Source of the DNA: Pseudomonadales bacterium
GTDB lineage: Bacteria; Pseudomonadota; Gammaproteobacteria; Pseudomonadales; DT-91
Assembly (NCBI GenBank): GCA_013215025.1
Contig: JABSRR010000169.1
Location: 1-5,325 of the forward strand
Direction of reading: 5' to 3'
Length of the DNA: 5,325 nt
The notes beneath the pieces were generated by a model, which searched no databases, was not told the origin of the DNA, and saw nothing but the letters and a program-made list of their open reading frames with translations. Each line of letters starts with the position of its first letter. The first letter of the stretch is position 1. Below, in pieces: positions 1 to 4,807 of this stretch. Position numbers and translations under genes: made by a program.

Positions 1-15
1 AAATGCCGGCAGCAA

Positions 16-49
16 TCGTCGCTTTCATGCCACAAGCAGTAAGCGGCGA
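16..49 (+). promoter_or_regulatory. Possible hairpin in the csrA upstream region
   Basis: A 9-bp stem (16-24 with 41-49, one G-T pair) encloses a 16-nt loop just before the csrA ribosome binding site. It has no T tract, so it is not a clear terminator. It could be the end of an upstream gene or part of the csrA leader. The 69 bases before csrA are too short to assign any upstream gene. Confidence 0.25.
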
Positions 50-55
50 ATGATT

Positions 56-66
56 GGAGAAATGGA
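56..66 (+). promoter_or_regulatory. csrA ribosome binding site with two GGA motifs
   Basis: GGAG at 56-59 lies 10 nt before the csrA ATG and serves as its Shine-Dalgarno sequence. A second GGA lies at 64-66, between it and the start codon. CsrA proteins bind GGA motifs, and E. coli csrA represses its own translation through such sites. Two GGAs flanking the start region fit autoregulation here, but this is inferred from the motif only. Confidence 0.5.
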
Positions 67-69
67 TTT

Positions 70-270
70 ATGTTGATTTTGACGCGCAGAGTTGGCGAGT
101 CACTTATGATCGGTGACGAGGTCACCATCACGGTACTGGGAGTGAAAGGCAACCAGGTACGTATTGGCGTTAACGCCCCCCGTGATGTGTCAGTGCACCG
201 CGAAGAGATTTACAACCGCATTCAGGACGGTGACGAGCCCAACGACGCTAGCACCAATTCTCGCGATTAA
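70..270 (+). CDS. csrA: Carbon storage regulator CsrA (RsmA)
   Basis: CsrA is a small homodimeric RNA-binding protein that binds GGA motifs in mRNA leaders and changes translation or stability of many messages, controlling carbon flux, motility and biofilm formation. The whole family fold is present in 66 residues: LTRRVGES at 4-11 (beta 1, with the RNA-contacting Leu4 and Arg6), [11 protein letters not shown] at 24-34, and [10 protein letters not shown] at 42-51 containing the RNA-binding Arg44. The tail after residue 52 (rich in Asp, Asn and Ser) is variable in the family. The ATG at 70 has a GGAG 10 nt upstream. It sits upstream of tRNA-Ser, as in E. coli csrA-serV. It is a core chromosomal gene; nothing suggests it is part of the accessory segment. 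Confidence 0.97.
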   Translation: MLILTRRVGESLMIGDEVTITVLGVKGNQVRIGVNAPRDVSVHREEIYNRIQDGDEPNDASTNSRD

Positions 271-273
271 TTA

Positions 274-292
274 TGGCGGCATGACGCCGCTA
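274..292 (+). terminator. Likely csrA terminator hairpin (weak T tract)
   Basis: A stem of seven pairs (274-280 with 286-292, one G-T pair, core GCGGC/GCCGC) encloses a 5-nt loop and begins a few bases after the csrA stop codon. The following bases (CCCTTTG) form only a poor T tract, so termination may be partial. Confidence 0.45.
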
Positions 293-297
293 TCCCT

Positions 298-324
298 TTG
301 AAATTCCCACTGTTGTGTTATTAT
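298..324 (+). promoter_or_regulatory. Probable sigma-70 promoter of tRNA-Ser
   Basis: The -35 TTGAAA at 298-303 and the extended -10 TGtTATTAT (TATTAT at 319-324) are separated by 15 bp. They are followed at once by a GC-rich discriminator (GCCGCGCTC). GC-rich discriminators are characteristic of stable-RNA promoters under stringent control. The start site would lie near 331, giving a ~40-nt leader before the tRNA. The short spacer is partly offset by the extended -10. Confidence 0.55.
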
Positions 325-371
325 GCCGCGCTCTCAAATCAGGGCGCATCGCACTGTTTTAGAGAGTATCC

Positions 372-461
372 GGAGAGCTGGCCGAGTGGTCGAAGGCGCG
401 CCCCTGCTAAGGGCGTATAGGTTTATCCCTATCGAGGGTTCGAATCCCTCGCTCTCCGCCA
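372..461 (+). tRNA. serV: tRNA-Ser(GCU)
   Basis: This is a complete 90-nt class II serine tRNA. The acceptor stem GGAGAGC (372-378) pairs with GCTCTCC (451-457), followed by discriminator G458 and an encoded CCA (459-461). The anticodon stem is CGCCC/GGGCG (399-403 and 411-415), and loop CTGCTAA carries anticodon GCT at 406-408, which reads the serine codons AGC and AGU. A long variable arm has its own stem (417-421 with 428-432), as expected for tRNA-Ser. The T arm GAGGG/CCCTC (434-438 and 446-450) has loop TTCGAAT. The symbol follows the E. coli gene next to csrA. The gene is intact and its 3' end marks the border with the accessory segment, as at many tRNA integration sites. Confidence 0.97.
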
Positions 462-470
462 CACCCCCTA

Positions 471-525
471 ACTTATTGATTTATAAAGAAAAATAGGCTG
501 ATAGGTCAGCCTAGAATCAATAGGT
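471..525. repeat. Nested inverted repeat downstream of tRNA-Ser
   Basis: Outer arms at 471-481 and 515-525 pair over 11 bp (one T-G), with TATTGATT/AATCAATA perfect. They enclose the perfect 8-bp inner stem at 494-501 and 506-513. The structure begins 10 bp after the tRNA CCA. It could form a cruciform or a long RNA hairpin in either transcript. It may serve as a shared terminator for the converging tRNA and accessory transcripts, or as part of an attachment site. Confidence 0.6.
482..513 (-). terminator. Rho-independent terminator of the minus-strand operon
   Basis: Read on the minus strand, a perfect 8-bp stem (TAGGCTGA, 4-nt loop, TCAGCCTA; 494-513) is followed directly by TTTTTCTTTATA. 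This is a canonical intrinsic terminator. It lies about 90 nt past the last stop codon of the operon and keeps accessory transcription out of the tRNA gene. On the plus strand the same stem lacks a T tract. Confidence 0.8.
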
Positions 526-604
526 TTTAGACGCCAAATTTATACACAAAAAGATTGCCGAAGATAAAGCCTTCTTATAGTTGTGCTCTGTCTGTCTGTG
601 GCTG
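526..604. other. Short non-coding trailer, nothing recognisable
   Basis: This stretch lies between the nested inverted repeat and the last gene of the operon. It holds a short GTCTGTCTGTGGCTGT microrepeat near 589-604 and no ORF or convincing site. It is probably the 3' untranslated region of the minus-strand transcript. Confidence 0.5.
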
Positions 605-949
605 TTATTTAATATTTATTGCCCCTGTATCTTTCTTTTCAGCCACCACCTCGCTGTACGCAGCCTCAGCACCTTCAACGAATGATTCCAGCTCTGGTGC
701 GCCGTTGCGATGAAAGGTCGCAGATAGCATCTGTGCCCTCGCTAGAATCGCTCTGCGAGCTTCTATCGTGCGTGGAGCTGCTACTTCTGGAACGCTGAGG
801 CACGCATCAGACAGTTCGCCTAACAATTGTTTTGATGTGATGGTGGAGGCGGATGCCGCGCTTAACGCGGCACACGCATGAGTAATCGAGTGACCCAGAA
901 GTAGGGATGCACGAAGCACCCCATGTTTAAGCTGGGTTGAGATGCTCAC
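605..949 (-). CDS. Hypothetical 114-residue helical protein, last gene of operon
   Basis: I do not recognise this protein. It is rich in Ala, Ser, Leu and Glu and looks almost entirely helical. A mildly hydrophobic stretch at about 12-36 (LRASLLLGHSITHACAALSA and on) is too broken by polar residues to be a clear membrane segment. An acidic region follows (ELESFVEGAEAAYSEVVAEK, about 86-105). The start is GTG at 947-949, which overlaps the TGA of the upstream gene as GTGA; a GGGGG sequence about 8 nt upstream can serve as ribosome binding site. It is the final gene of the accessory operon, with the terminator about 90 nt downstream. Length, coupling and reading direction support a real gene; function is unknown. 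Confidence 0.75.
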   Translation of the reverse strand: MSISTQLKHGVLRASLLLGHSITHACAALSAASASTITSKQLLGELSDACLSVPEVAAPRTIEARRAILARAQMLSATFHRNGAPELESFVEGAEAAYSEVVAEKKDTGAINIK

Positions 950-1194
950 GTGAAAGCCCCCATCAACTTCTGTCGGTTGTCTGTGTCAAGCGTGGTTAAT
1001 TTCAATTTACCGTTACCTACTAAATAACCAATGTGGCTGATCGGTTTGCCTTGTCGCTTAGACGCTTCAACTGCTTTTTGAGGATTAGTTGTAATTGCCC
1101 AAAAATTCCAACCGCTTCCGCGTTTTTGTGCCTTTCCGCCGATAATGAAATATCTGAAAGGCACTTCTCGGGTCATGTTTTCCCACATACTCAC
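946..1194 (-). CDS. Hypothetical 82-residue small basic protein
   Basis: No family is recognised. The protein is compact and basic, with alternating aromatic and hydrophobic residues: RYFIIGGKAQ (14-23), WNFWAITTNP (29-38), a helical AVEASKRQGK (41-50), then HIGYLVGNGKLKLTTLD (54-70). This suggests a small alpha/beta domain; a nucleic-acid-binding role is possible but not shown. The start is GTG at 1192-1194, which overlaps the preceding stop as GTGA. A strong GGAGG (1204-1208) lies 9 nt upstream of this GTG, whereas the ATG two codons later would be 15 nt away, so the GTG is preferred. It overlaps the next gene by 4 nt, so translation of the three genes here is probably coupled. Confidence 0.78.
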   Translation of the reverse strand: MSMWENMTREVPFRYFIIGGKAQKRGSGWNFWAITTNPQKAVEASKRQGKPISHIGYLVGNGKLKLTTLDTDNRQKLMGAFT

Positions 1195-1853
1195 TTTGCA
1201 GCACCTCCGTTGAGGACAGAGCTAAACTCCACCTCACCTAATTCAACGTCAATCCCTTTCTCTAGCTCTTTAAGCCGATCAATTGCGGTAACACCTGCTA
1301 CTGAGTTTCGATAATTCGGATCAAAATTGTCGTAGTGTCGTAGTTGTTGGTTGAGCATTTCTTTTTCCGACACCATCTTGTTCTTCTGCTGAGTTTCAAG
1401 CTCGATGTATGAAGGGGTGGCTTTCAGCTTGTCCAATTCCGCTTGAGCCGCTTTGACTAATTCAGCTCGTTGGTTGAACCCTGAATCCGCGCCACCTACT
1501 CGGAATTGAATCGTTACTTTATCTAGCTCTTCTTGAGCTTCTCGGATGGCTTGGAGGCGTGCCCGGTTGTACACACGCGCGTGATTACCTTCAGCTTTTA
1601 GTTGGGCGGTGATTTCTTCTTCAGTGGGTGGCGGGGGCGTTGGGAATCTCTCTTCGCTTTCGGTAGCCACTTCCGCAATGCGAGCCTCTAACAGGTCAAT
1701 GTCAGCTTGCTCAGCACGTGTGCCGGCACGCGTATCATGTATCTCGTACTTTAAGGCGCGTAGGCTACGTGCGTAAGCAGCTAACTGTGCCTCCGACATA
1801 CCATTTGTGGATTGTAGGACGGTTGTATGCAGTTTCTTGGTTACTTCGTTCAT
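1191..1853 (-). CDS. Hypothetical 220-residue coiled-coil protein with Pro hinge
   Basis: This soluble, charged protein is dominated by predicted long helices. Residues about 20-70 (EAQLAAYARSLRALKYEIHD onward) form a first helical block. PTPPPP at 71-76 is a rigid hinge. Residues about 77-115 and 127-175 form further coiled-coil-like blocks rich in Glu, Lys, Gln and Leu (AELVKAAQAELDKLKA; KMVSEKEMLNQQLRH). A shorter segment, DRLKELEKGIDVELGEVEF, closes the protein. There is no signal peptide or membrane segment. Such proteins often act as scaffolds, tape-measure-like rods or partners of DNA-processing enzymes; none of these can be chosen here. The ATG at 1851-1853 has AGGA about 10 nt upstream. 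Its stop overlaps the next start. Confidence 0.85.
   Translation of the reverse strand: MNEVTKKLHTTVLQSTNGMSEAQLAAYARSLRALKYEIHDTRAGTRAEQADIDLLEARIAEVATESEERFPTPPPPTEEEITAQLKAEGNHARVYNRARLQAIREAQEELDKVTIQFRVGGADSGFNQRAELVKAAQAELDKLKATPSYIELETQQKNKMVSEKEMLNQQLRHYDNFDPNYRNSVAGVTAIDRLKELEKGIDVELGEVEFSSVLNGGAAK
1204..1208 (-). promoter_or_regulatory. Strong Shine-Dalgarno that fixes a GTG start
   Basis: GGAGG on the minus strand lies 9 nt before the GTG at 1192-1194 and inside the end of the upstream coiled-coil gene. The spacing favours GTG over the in-frame ATG two codons later. Confidence 0.7.
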
Positions 1854-1865
1854 TATTCATGCTTC

Positions 1866-1946
1866 CTAAGAGTTGCCGCCTTTTGGTAACGGAGTGCACG
1901 GCTGAACTTCGACTACCTTTGGGTTCATGGCGTTGGTAGTGGCCAT
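1866..1946 (-). CDS. Possible 26-residue small ORF between operon genes
   Basis: An ORF beginning MATTNAMNPKVVEV and ending PLPKGGNS fills most of the 111-nt gap between the 107-residue gene and the coiled-coil gene. The A-rich AAAAGG before its first ATG is only about 2 nt away, which is poor spacing, and the second Met (residue 7) has no better site. Its TAG stop overlaps the AGGA used by the coiled-coil gene, which would suit translational coupling. The gap is otherwise unusually long for this tightly packed operon. It could equally be an untranslated spacer. No homologous family is recognised. Confidence 0.35.
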   Translation of the reverse strand: MATTNAMNPKVVEVQPCTPLPKGGNS

Positions 1947-1964
1947 ATCCTTTTAAGTGTTCGT

Positions 1965-2288
1965 TTAGTGATCAAAGCTGTCCGGCAACAGCTCGGCCTC
2001 TGATCGGCCCAGCACAAGCTCTAATTTCCTCTCAGCTTCTCGTGCCTTACGTTCTTTCTTCCTAGCTTCTGTAGTGGTGCGTCCTTCCGGTATATCGGCC
2101 GTGTCACACAGGCTGTTCCATGCCCTGTAAAGCACACGATGGAGTGCCCTTGTTGCATGAGCGGTGCTGGTGGTCGCCTCTGAGGGGGCGGCTGTGTTCA
2201 TCGCTCGTTGGTAAACAAAATCTGGCATATCTGCTGCGGTCATAAGGTTTCTGTTGAGTGCTGCTGCTATGTGCTGGTAATCGTTCAT
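1965..2288 (-). CDS. Hypothetical 107-residue protein with basic helix
   Basis: Not recognised as a known family. The N-terminal part (MNDYQHIAAALNRNLMTAAD) is helical. The middle contains a Ser/Thr/Ala-rich stretch (TAAPSEATTSTAHATRAL, 32-49). Residues about 72-93 form a strongly charged helix (EARKKERKAREAERKLELVL). The end is acidic and polar. The charged helix could mediate oligomerisation or nucleic-acid contact, but that is only a possibility. The ATG at 2286-2288 has AGGA 6 nt upstream, a good ribosome binding site, and lies within ATGA, so a reading frame ends on the same bases. It is read in the same direction as its neighbours. Confidence 0.75.
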   Translation of the reverse strand: MNDYQHIAAALNRNLMTAADMPDFVYQRAMNTAAPSEATTSTAHATRALHRVLYRAWNSLCDTADIPEGRTTTEARKKERKAREAERKLELVLGRSEAELLPDSFDH

Positions 2289-2353
2289 CGTCTTTCCTTA
2301 TGTAAGAGCCAGCCGTCCAATCGAGGGGGCATAGTTTTTAGTAGCAAACGCAT
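2285..2353 (-). CDS. Doubtful 22-codon ORF in gap before the 107-residue gene
   Basis: Between the stop of the 69-residue gene (2397) and the ATG at 2288 lie 108 nt. One frame ends exactly at the ATGA of the next gene and reads MRLLLKTMPPRLDGWLL onward from an ATG at 2351-2353. No Shine-Dalgarno precedes it. The same frame stays open up to 2536, but that upstream half lies inside the 69-residue gene and looks like its shadow. It could be a tiny coupled peptide, a remnant of a longer gene, or just spacer. Confidence 0.22.
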   Translation of the reverse strand: MRLLLKTMPPRLDGWLLHKERR

Positions 2354-2396
2354 TTGGAAGGGGCGTTCACTAAAAGGCTGCTGGCGTGGCTGGGAG

Positions 2397-2606
2397 TTAT
2401 TGCTTGTAAAGCCAATAGGGGTTGTTGCTGTCGTGCTTCTTGGGTGGTTGTAGGACAGACTCAGCTTCCATCTTTTTATCTGTCCAAGTCGTCCAATCTC
2501 GGCGTATGTCGCAGGTGATGTAGCCCAGCGAAGCAATTTCGCGCTGGAGGTATATGAGCCTTCGTGTGGCTAGCTCAAATTGCTCAACTGCCTCGGAGTA
2601 GGTCAT
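2397..2606 (-). CDS. Hypothetical 69-residue helical protein
   Basis: No family is recognised. Residues about 3-26 (YSEAVEQFELATRRLIYLQR) form a clear amphipathic helix. This is followed by a Trp-containing segment (RRDWTTWTDKKMEAESVLQ, 35-53) and a polar tail ending NPYWLYKQ. The ATG at 2604-2606 overlaps the TGA of the upstream helix-turn-helix gene as ATGA, which supports this start and suggests coupling, since only a weak GAAAG precedes it. A competing 83-codon frame (2285-2536) overlaps it. The present frame is preferred for its protein-like composition and the ATGA junction. Confidence 0.68.
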   Translation of the reverse strand: MTYSEAVEQFELATRRLIYLQREIASLGYITCDIRRDWTTWTDKKMEAESVLQPPKKHDSNNPYWLYKQ

Positions 2607-2830
2607 TTACAACTTTCAAAGGTGAAGTTGATGTTTGAGGGAGGCAGTCCTACCCGCCTCCAGTAGAGTTGTGCGCTCCCCCTTGAGAACAAGCGTCCAT
2701 TTAGTTGGCGATACCCTTCGGCGTTGAGGTGATTAGCTACCTCTTGCCAAGTCCACCGATCTGCTCGTAGGTTTTGAATGCGCTGGATGGTTTCGGCACG
2801 AGATAGAACATTTCTCCAGTAGTTGTTCAT
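2603..2830 (-). CDS. Small helix-turn-helix-like DNA-binding protein
   Basis: The 75-residue product contains WTWQEVANHLNAEGYRQLNG (26-45) followed by RLFSRGSAQLYWRR (46-59). This arrangement (an aromatic pair, an 'A..LN..GYR' turn, then a basic loop with 'FSRGS' before a second helix) resembles the helix-turn-helix found in the recombinase domain of large serine recombinases and in small phage and plasmid regulators. There is no catalytic resolvase domain, so it is a DNA-binding protein, not a recombinase. It could be a regulator, an excisionase-like factor or a helicase partner. The ATG at 2828-2830 has a very good AAGGAG (2839-2844) 8 nt upstream. It is 59 nt downstream of the helicase gene. 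Confidence 0.75.
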   Translation of the reverse strand: MNNYWRNVLSRAETIQRIQNLRADRWTWQEVANHLNAEGYRQLNGRLFSRGSAQLYWRRVGLPPSNINFTFESCK

Positions 2831-2889
2831 AGTTGACTCTCCTTGAGTGTTAGAATATGATGTATTAATGGCAGATCTCGCCTAAAATA
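2831..2889 (-). promoter_or_regulatory. Helicase-HTH intergenic spacer with strong RBS
   Basis: This is one of the few real gaps in the operon. It contains AAGGAG at 2839-2844 on the minus strand, ideally placed for the downstream small gene, so that gene can be translated independently and perhaps strongly. No convincing internal promoter is visible; TATTCT near 2852-2857 lacks a usable -35. Confidence 0.5.
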
Positions 2890-4692
2890 TTATTGACGAA
2901 TAAAATAATTGCTCGTTGGCGAAGTGATATACCAGCCCGTATCTGAGTCTTTATTGATTGAGTCAAGGGCGCGCTTCACGTTGGCTTGCCTTGCGTTATA
3001 AGAGTCACCTAACGCTGCTTGTATTAAGTCACCTTTGCTATAGCTGTTTACGTCTTCTGGCAACCTCGACAGCTCGCCTACCATTTTTTCCTTTAAGGCC
3101 GCTACGCGCCCAGCTTTATTACTACGTGTCTTCATGCCAGACATTTGAGCCGTAGTTGGCAGAACGGCAGGGGTGCGCTCCTCCACCACCAAGCCGGGGA
3201 GGTGGTCAGGAAGGCTTCTGTACGGCCTGTCCAAATCCATCATCATGTTGTGCGTGTCTTGGTGGGCGGCAGCAAAGGCCCACACCGTAGCTTTGCCAGC
3301 TTGGTCATTGATGGTGTTTCGGCAGGCTATGCGGTTAAGTAGTTGTACGACGTCAGATGAAGCCTCGTCCAACGTCCAACCAAACTGCTGCTCTCGGCTG
3401 ATGGCTGGCATGGGTTTGCGCGTAGCCGCTGCATAGGATGCTGTAACTTCCGCCTCATTTCTGTACATGGTGCCCACAATGATGAGGTTCGGAACGTGGG
3501 CGAATGTGTTGATACCCCGATGCTTGCCCCACGTAAGGAAACGTACACGGCTATCACCGTCCAGAGCGTTCTTTAAGCGAGCGTAGATTTTGCTTTTGTT
3601 GGAATCTTTGAGGGTGCAAATCAACACTTCTTCGTCTTCTGGTATTTCTTCTCTGAGGATGTGCTTCACCTCGGCCACGTATTTGCTTTTGAGCTCGTTC
3701 ATTTTCCCGCGACCAGAAGGCACGTCTGCGAGTTTCACTGTTACGTTGTCATACCGCTTTATCGGCATATCCGTTAGCACCTCTAGCGAGCTATCTGCAC
3801 TTACCAACGCTGAGACGTCGGCCGTTGCATCGAGCACCAACACATTCTGTAGGCTGTCTGGTATCAAGACCCGACTGTCTGCTACCAAGGTGTTTGAGCC
3901 GTCAACCCTTATCAGCCTTATAGGGGAGTGACTCTCTGCCCATGCGATAACTTGTGTGATGGGCTGGTGTTCAATACCTACTTGCTTGAAAACGCCTTTG
4001 TAGGAAGCCTGGTATGTGGTTTCTGGTAGTCGCACGGTGTCCTCTTTACCGCCCGTCAGCTTGTCAAACTCTCGTTGTGCAGCTTCAATCCAGCTCCTTA
4101 GTTCTCGCGCAGCTTCGGAAGATTTCCCCTCAAAATCATGCTGTAGAACTGTGCGAAACTGGGACTGAATCTTTGACAATGTGGTGAAGCGGGCGGAGGT
4201 GCTAATGAACTGCTCATCCCACACCACTAAGCTGCGCGGCTCACCCTTGAATGTATACTCGGTGGGTTCGGCTTTTTGGACAAGCTGCTGCGTGATAATC
4301 AACACCTCAACCTCCACCATTTCAGAGCGGCGTATAAGCTCCACTTCGTCGGTTGTGGTTTTTTGCGTGTAGAACAAGCCCACCCTCGTCATATCTACAC
4401 CGTCTTTCGCTAGGTCTTTATAGAGGGCATCTGCTTCCTCGCAGTTTGAAACTGCTATCAGCATAGTTTTATTGAGCTTCAACACCTGCACCACTGTTGC
4501 CCTGACAGTTAGCGACTTGCCGCCACCCGCGAACAGTGGGGCTGCGATTCGGTTCGTTGTTGGAGCTAGCAGCGTGTTCTCAATCGTTTCGGCTATAAGG
4601 CGGAGAGCTTTGCTGTGGTTGGGGGAGGGTTCACTGCCATAACCTTCAAGGCGGTGGATAACTTGGCTGTGTATTTCTTCACTGACATTCAT
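2890..4692 (-). CDS. Superfamily 2 DEAD-like helicase/ATPase, probable replication protein
   Basis: This 600-residue protein has the ordered motifs of a superfamily 2 helicase. Walker A (motif I) is APLFAGGGKSLT at 51-62, with Lys59. A second-strand motif TMLIAVSNCEEADAL follows at 76-90. Walker B (motif II) is LVVWDEQF at 155-162, with Asp159 and Glu160. The motif III-like LVLDATAD is at 285-292. Domain 2 holds EEVLICTLKDSNK (354-366), a motif V-like KHRGINTFAHVPNLIIVGT (390-408), and the motif VI-like QLLNRIACR (450-458). Residues about 520-600 form a basic, probably DNA-binding tail. The motif spelling (GGGKS, DEQF) does not match RecQ, RecG, UvrB or type I restriction subunits. No primase or nuclease domain is visible. 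As the only recognisable enzyme and first gene of the operon, it may drive replication or processing of the element; that is inference. The ATG at 4690-4692 has only a weak GGGA upstream, and two nearby ATGs (4696, 4688) are out of frame. Confidence 0.9.
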   Translation of the reverse strand: MNVSEEIHSQVIHRLEGYGSEPSPNHSKALRLIAETIENTLLAPTTNRIAAPLFAGGGKSLTVRATVVQVLKLNKTMLIAVSNCEEADALYKDLAKDGVDMTRVGLFYTQKTTTDEVELIRRSEMVEVEVLIITQQLVQKAEPTEYTFKGEPRSLVVWDEQFISTSARFTTLSKIQSQFRTVLQHDFEGKSSEAARELRSWIEAAQREFDKLTGGKEDTVRLPETTYQASYKGVFKQVGIEHQPITQVIAWAESHSPIRLIRVDGSNTLVADSRVLIPDSLQNVLVLDATADVSALVSADSSLEVLTDMPIKRYDNVTVKLADVPSGRGKMNELKSKYVAEVKHILREEIPEDEEVLICTLKDSNKSKIYARLKNALDGDSRVRFLTWGKHRGINTFAHVPNLIIVGTMYRNEAEVTASYAAATRKPMPAISREQQFGWTLDEASSDVVQLLNRIACRNTINDQAGKATVWAFAAAHQDTHNMMMDLDRPYRSLPDHLPGLVVEERTPAVLPTTAQMSGMKTRSNKAGRVAALKEKMVGELSRLPEDVNSYSKGDLIQAALGDSYNARQANVKRALDSINKDSDTGWYITSPTSNYFIRQ

Positions 4693-4738
4693 TCATAGGC
4701 ATCCCGTAGTTTATCGACTGTCTCACAGCATTGTAGCA

Positions 4739-4744
4739 TATAAT
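4739..4744 (+). promoter_or_regulatory. Possible divergent -10 (TATAAT)
   Basis: A perfect TATAAT on the plus strand lies inside the spacer of the leftward promoter. A -35 is poor: TCGACT at 4714-4719 matches four of six, with an overlong 19-bp spacer. If active, it would fire rightward into the micro-ORF at 4821 and could not be occupied at the same time as the operon promoter. Confidence 0.25.
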
Positions 4745-4746
4745 TA

Positions 4747-4757
4747 GACACATGTCA
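4747..4757. promoter_or_regulatory. Operator-like dyad overlapping the -35
   Basis: GACA and TGTC arms separated by 2 nt (4747-4756) overlap the -35 hexamer of the operon promoter. The octamer ACATGTCA at 4750-4757 recurs at 4911-4918, and TGACA half-sites also occur at 4683 and 4879. This is where a repressor would act. No regulator gene can be assigned to it. Confidence 0.4.
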
Positions 4758-4792
4758 ATCAAAAAGATTAATAAAACAACGAATAAAGCGCA

Positions 4793-4802
4793 TGGCGGAG
4801 AG
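4793..4802 (-). repeat. 10-bp inverted copy of the tRNA-Ser 3' end
   Basis: TGGCGGAGAG here is the exact reverse complement of CTCTCCGCCA, the last ten bases of the tRNA-Ser gene (452-461, including CCA). The match stops on both sides. Inverted orientation is wrong for a simple attL/attR pair, so it may be coincidence or an old attachment remnant. Confidence 0.35.
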
Positions 4803-4807
4803 TAATT

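Larger units (their letters stand above)
4730..4758 (-). promoter_or_regulatory. Near-consensus sigma-70 promoter of the operon
   Basis: On the minus strand a perfect -35 TTGACA (4753-4758), a 17-bp spacer and an extended -10 TGcTACAAT (TACAAT at 4730-4735) form an almost ideal promoter. Transcription would begin near 4723, about 30 nt before the helicase start. A promoter this strong on an accessory operon is normally held by a repressor; TGACA-type half-sites overlap the -35. Confidence 0.85.

Noticed and set aside
1033..1314. 93-residue plus-strand ORF
   Set aside because: It lies antisense to the 82-residue and coiled-coil genes, has no ribosome binding site and a non-protein-like composition; it is a shadow.
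1718..1939. 73-residue plus-strand ORF
   Set aside because: Antisense to the start of the coiled-coil gene and the small ORF; it has no Shine-Dalgarno and is rich in Arg, Leu and Cys as shadows often are.
2208..2453. 81-residue plus-strand ORF with hydrophobic end
   Set aside because: The run VVAVVLLGWL looks membrane-like but comes from antisense reading of Asn/Thr-rich coding sequence; no start signals.
2958..3931. Several plus-strand ORFs and a 76-residue minus-strand ORF (3327-3557)
   Set aside because: All lie within the helicase gene in other frames, and the helicase motifs show which frame is real.
3590..3931. Helicase as a type I restriction or CRISPR Cas3 subunit
   Set aside because: No HD nuclease, no restriction-subunit partners and no CRISPR repeats are present, and motif spelling differs.
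4181..4372. 63-residue plus-strand ORF
   Set aside because: Antisense to the helicase Walker B region; Ser/Thr-rich shadow.
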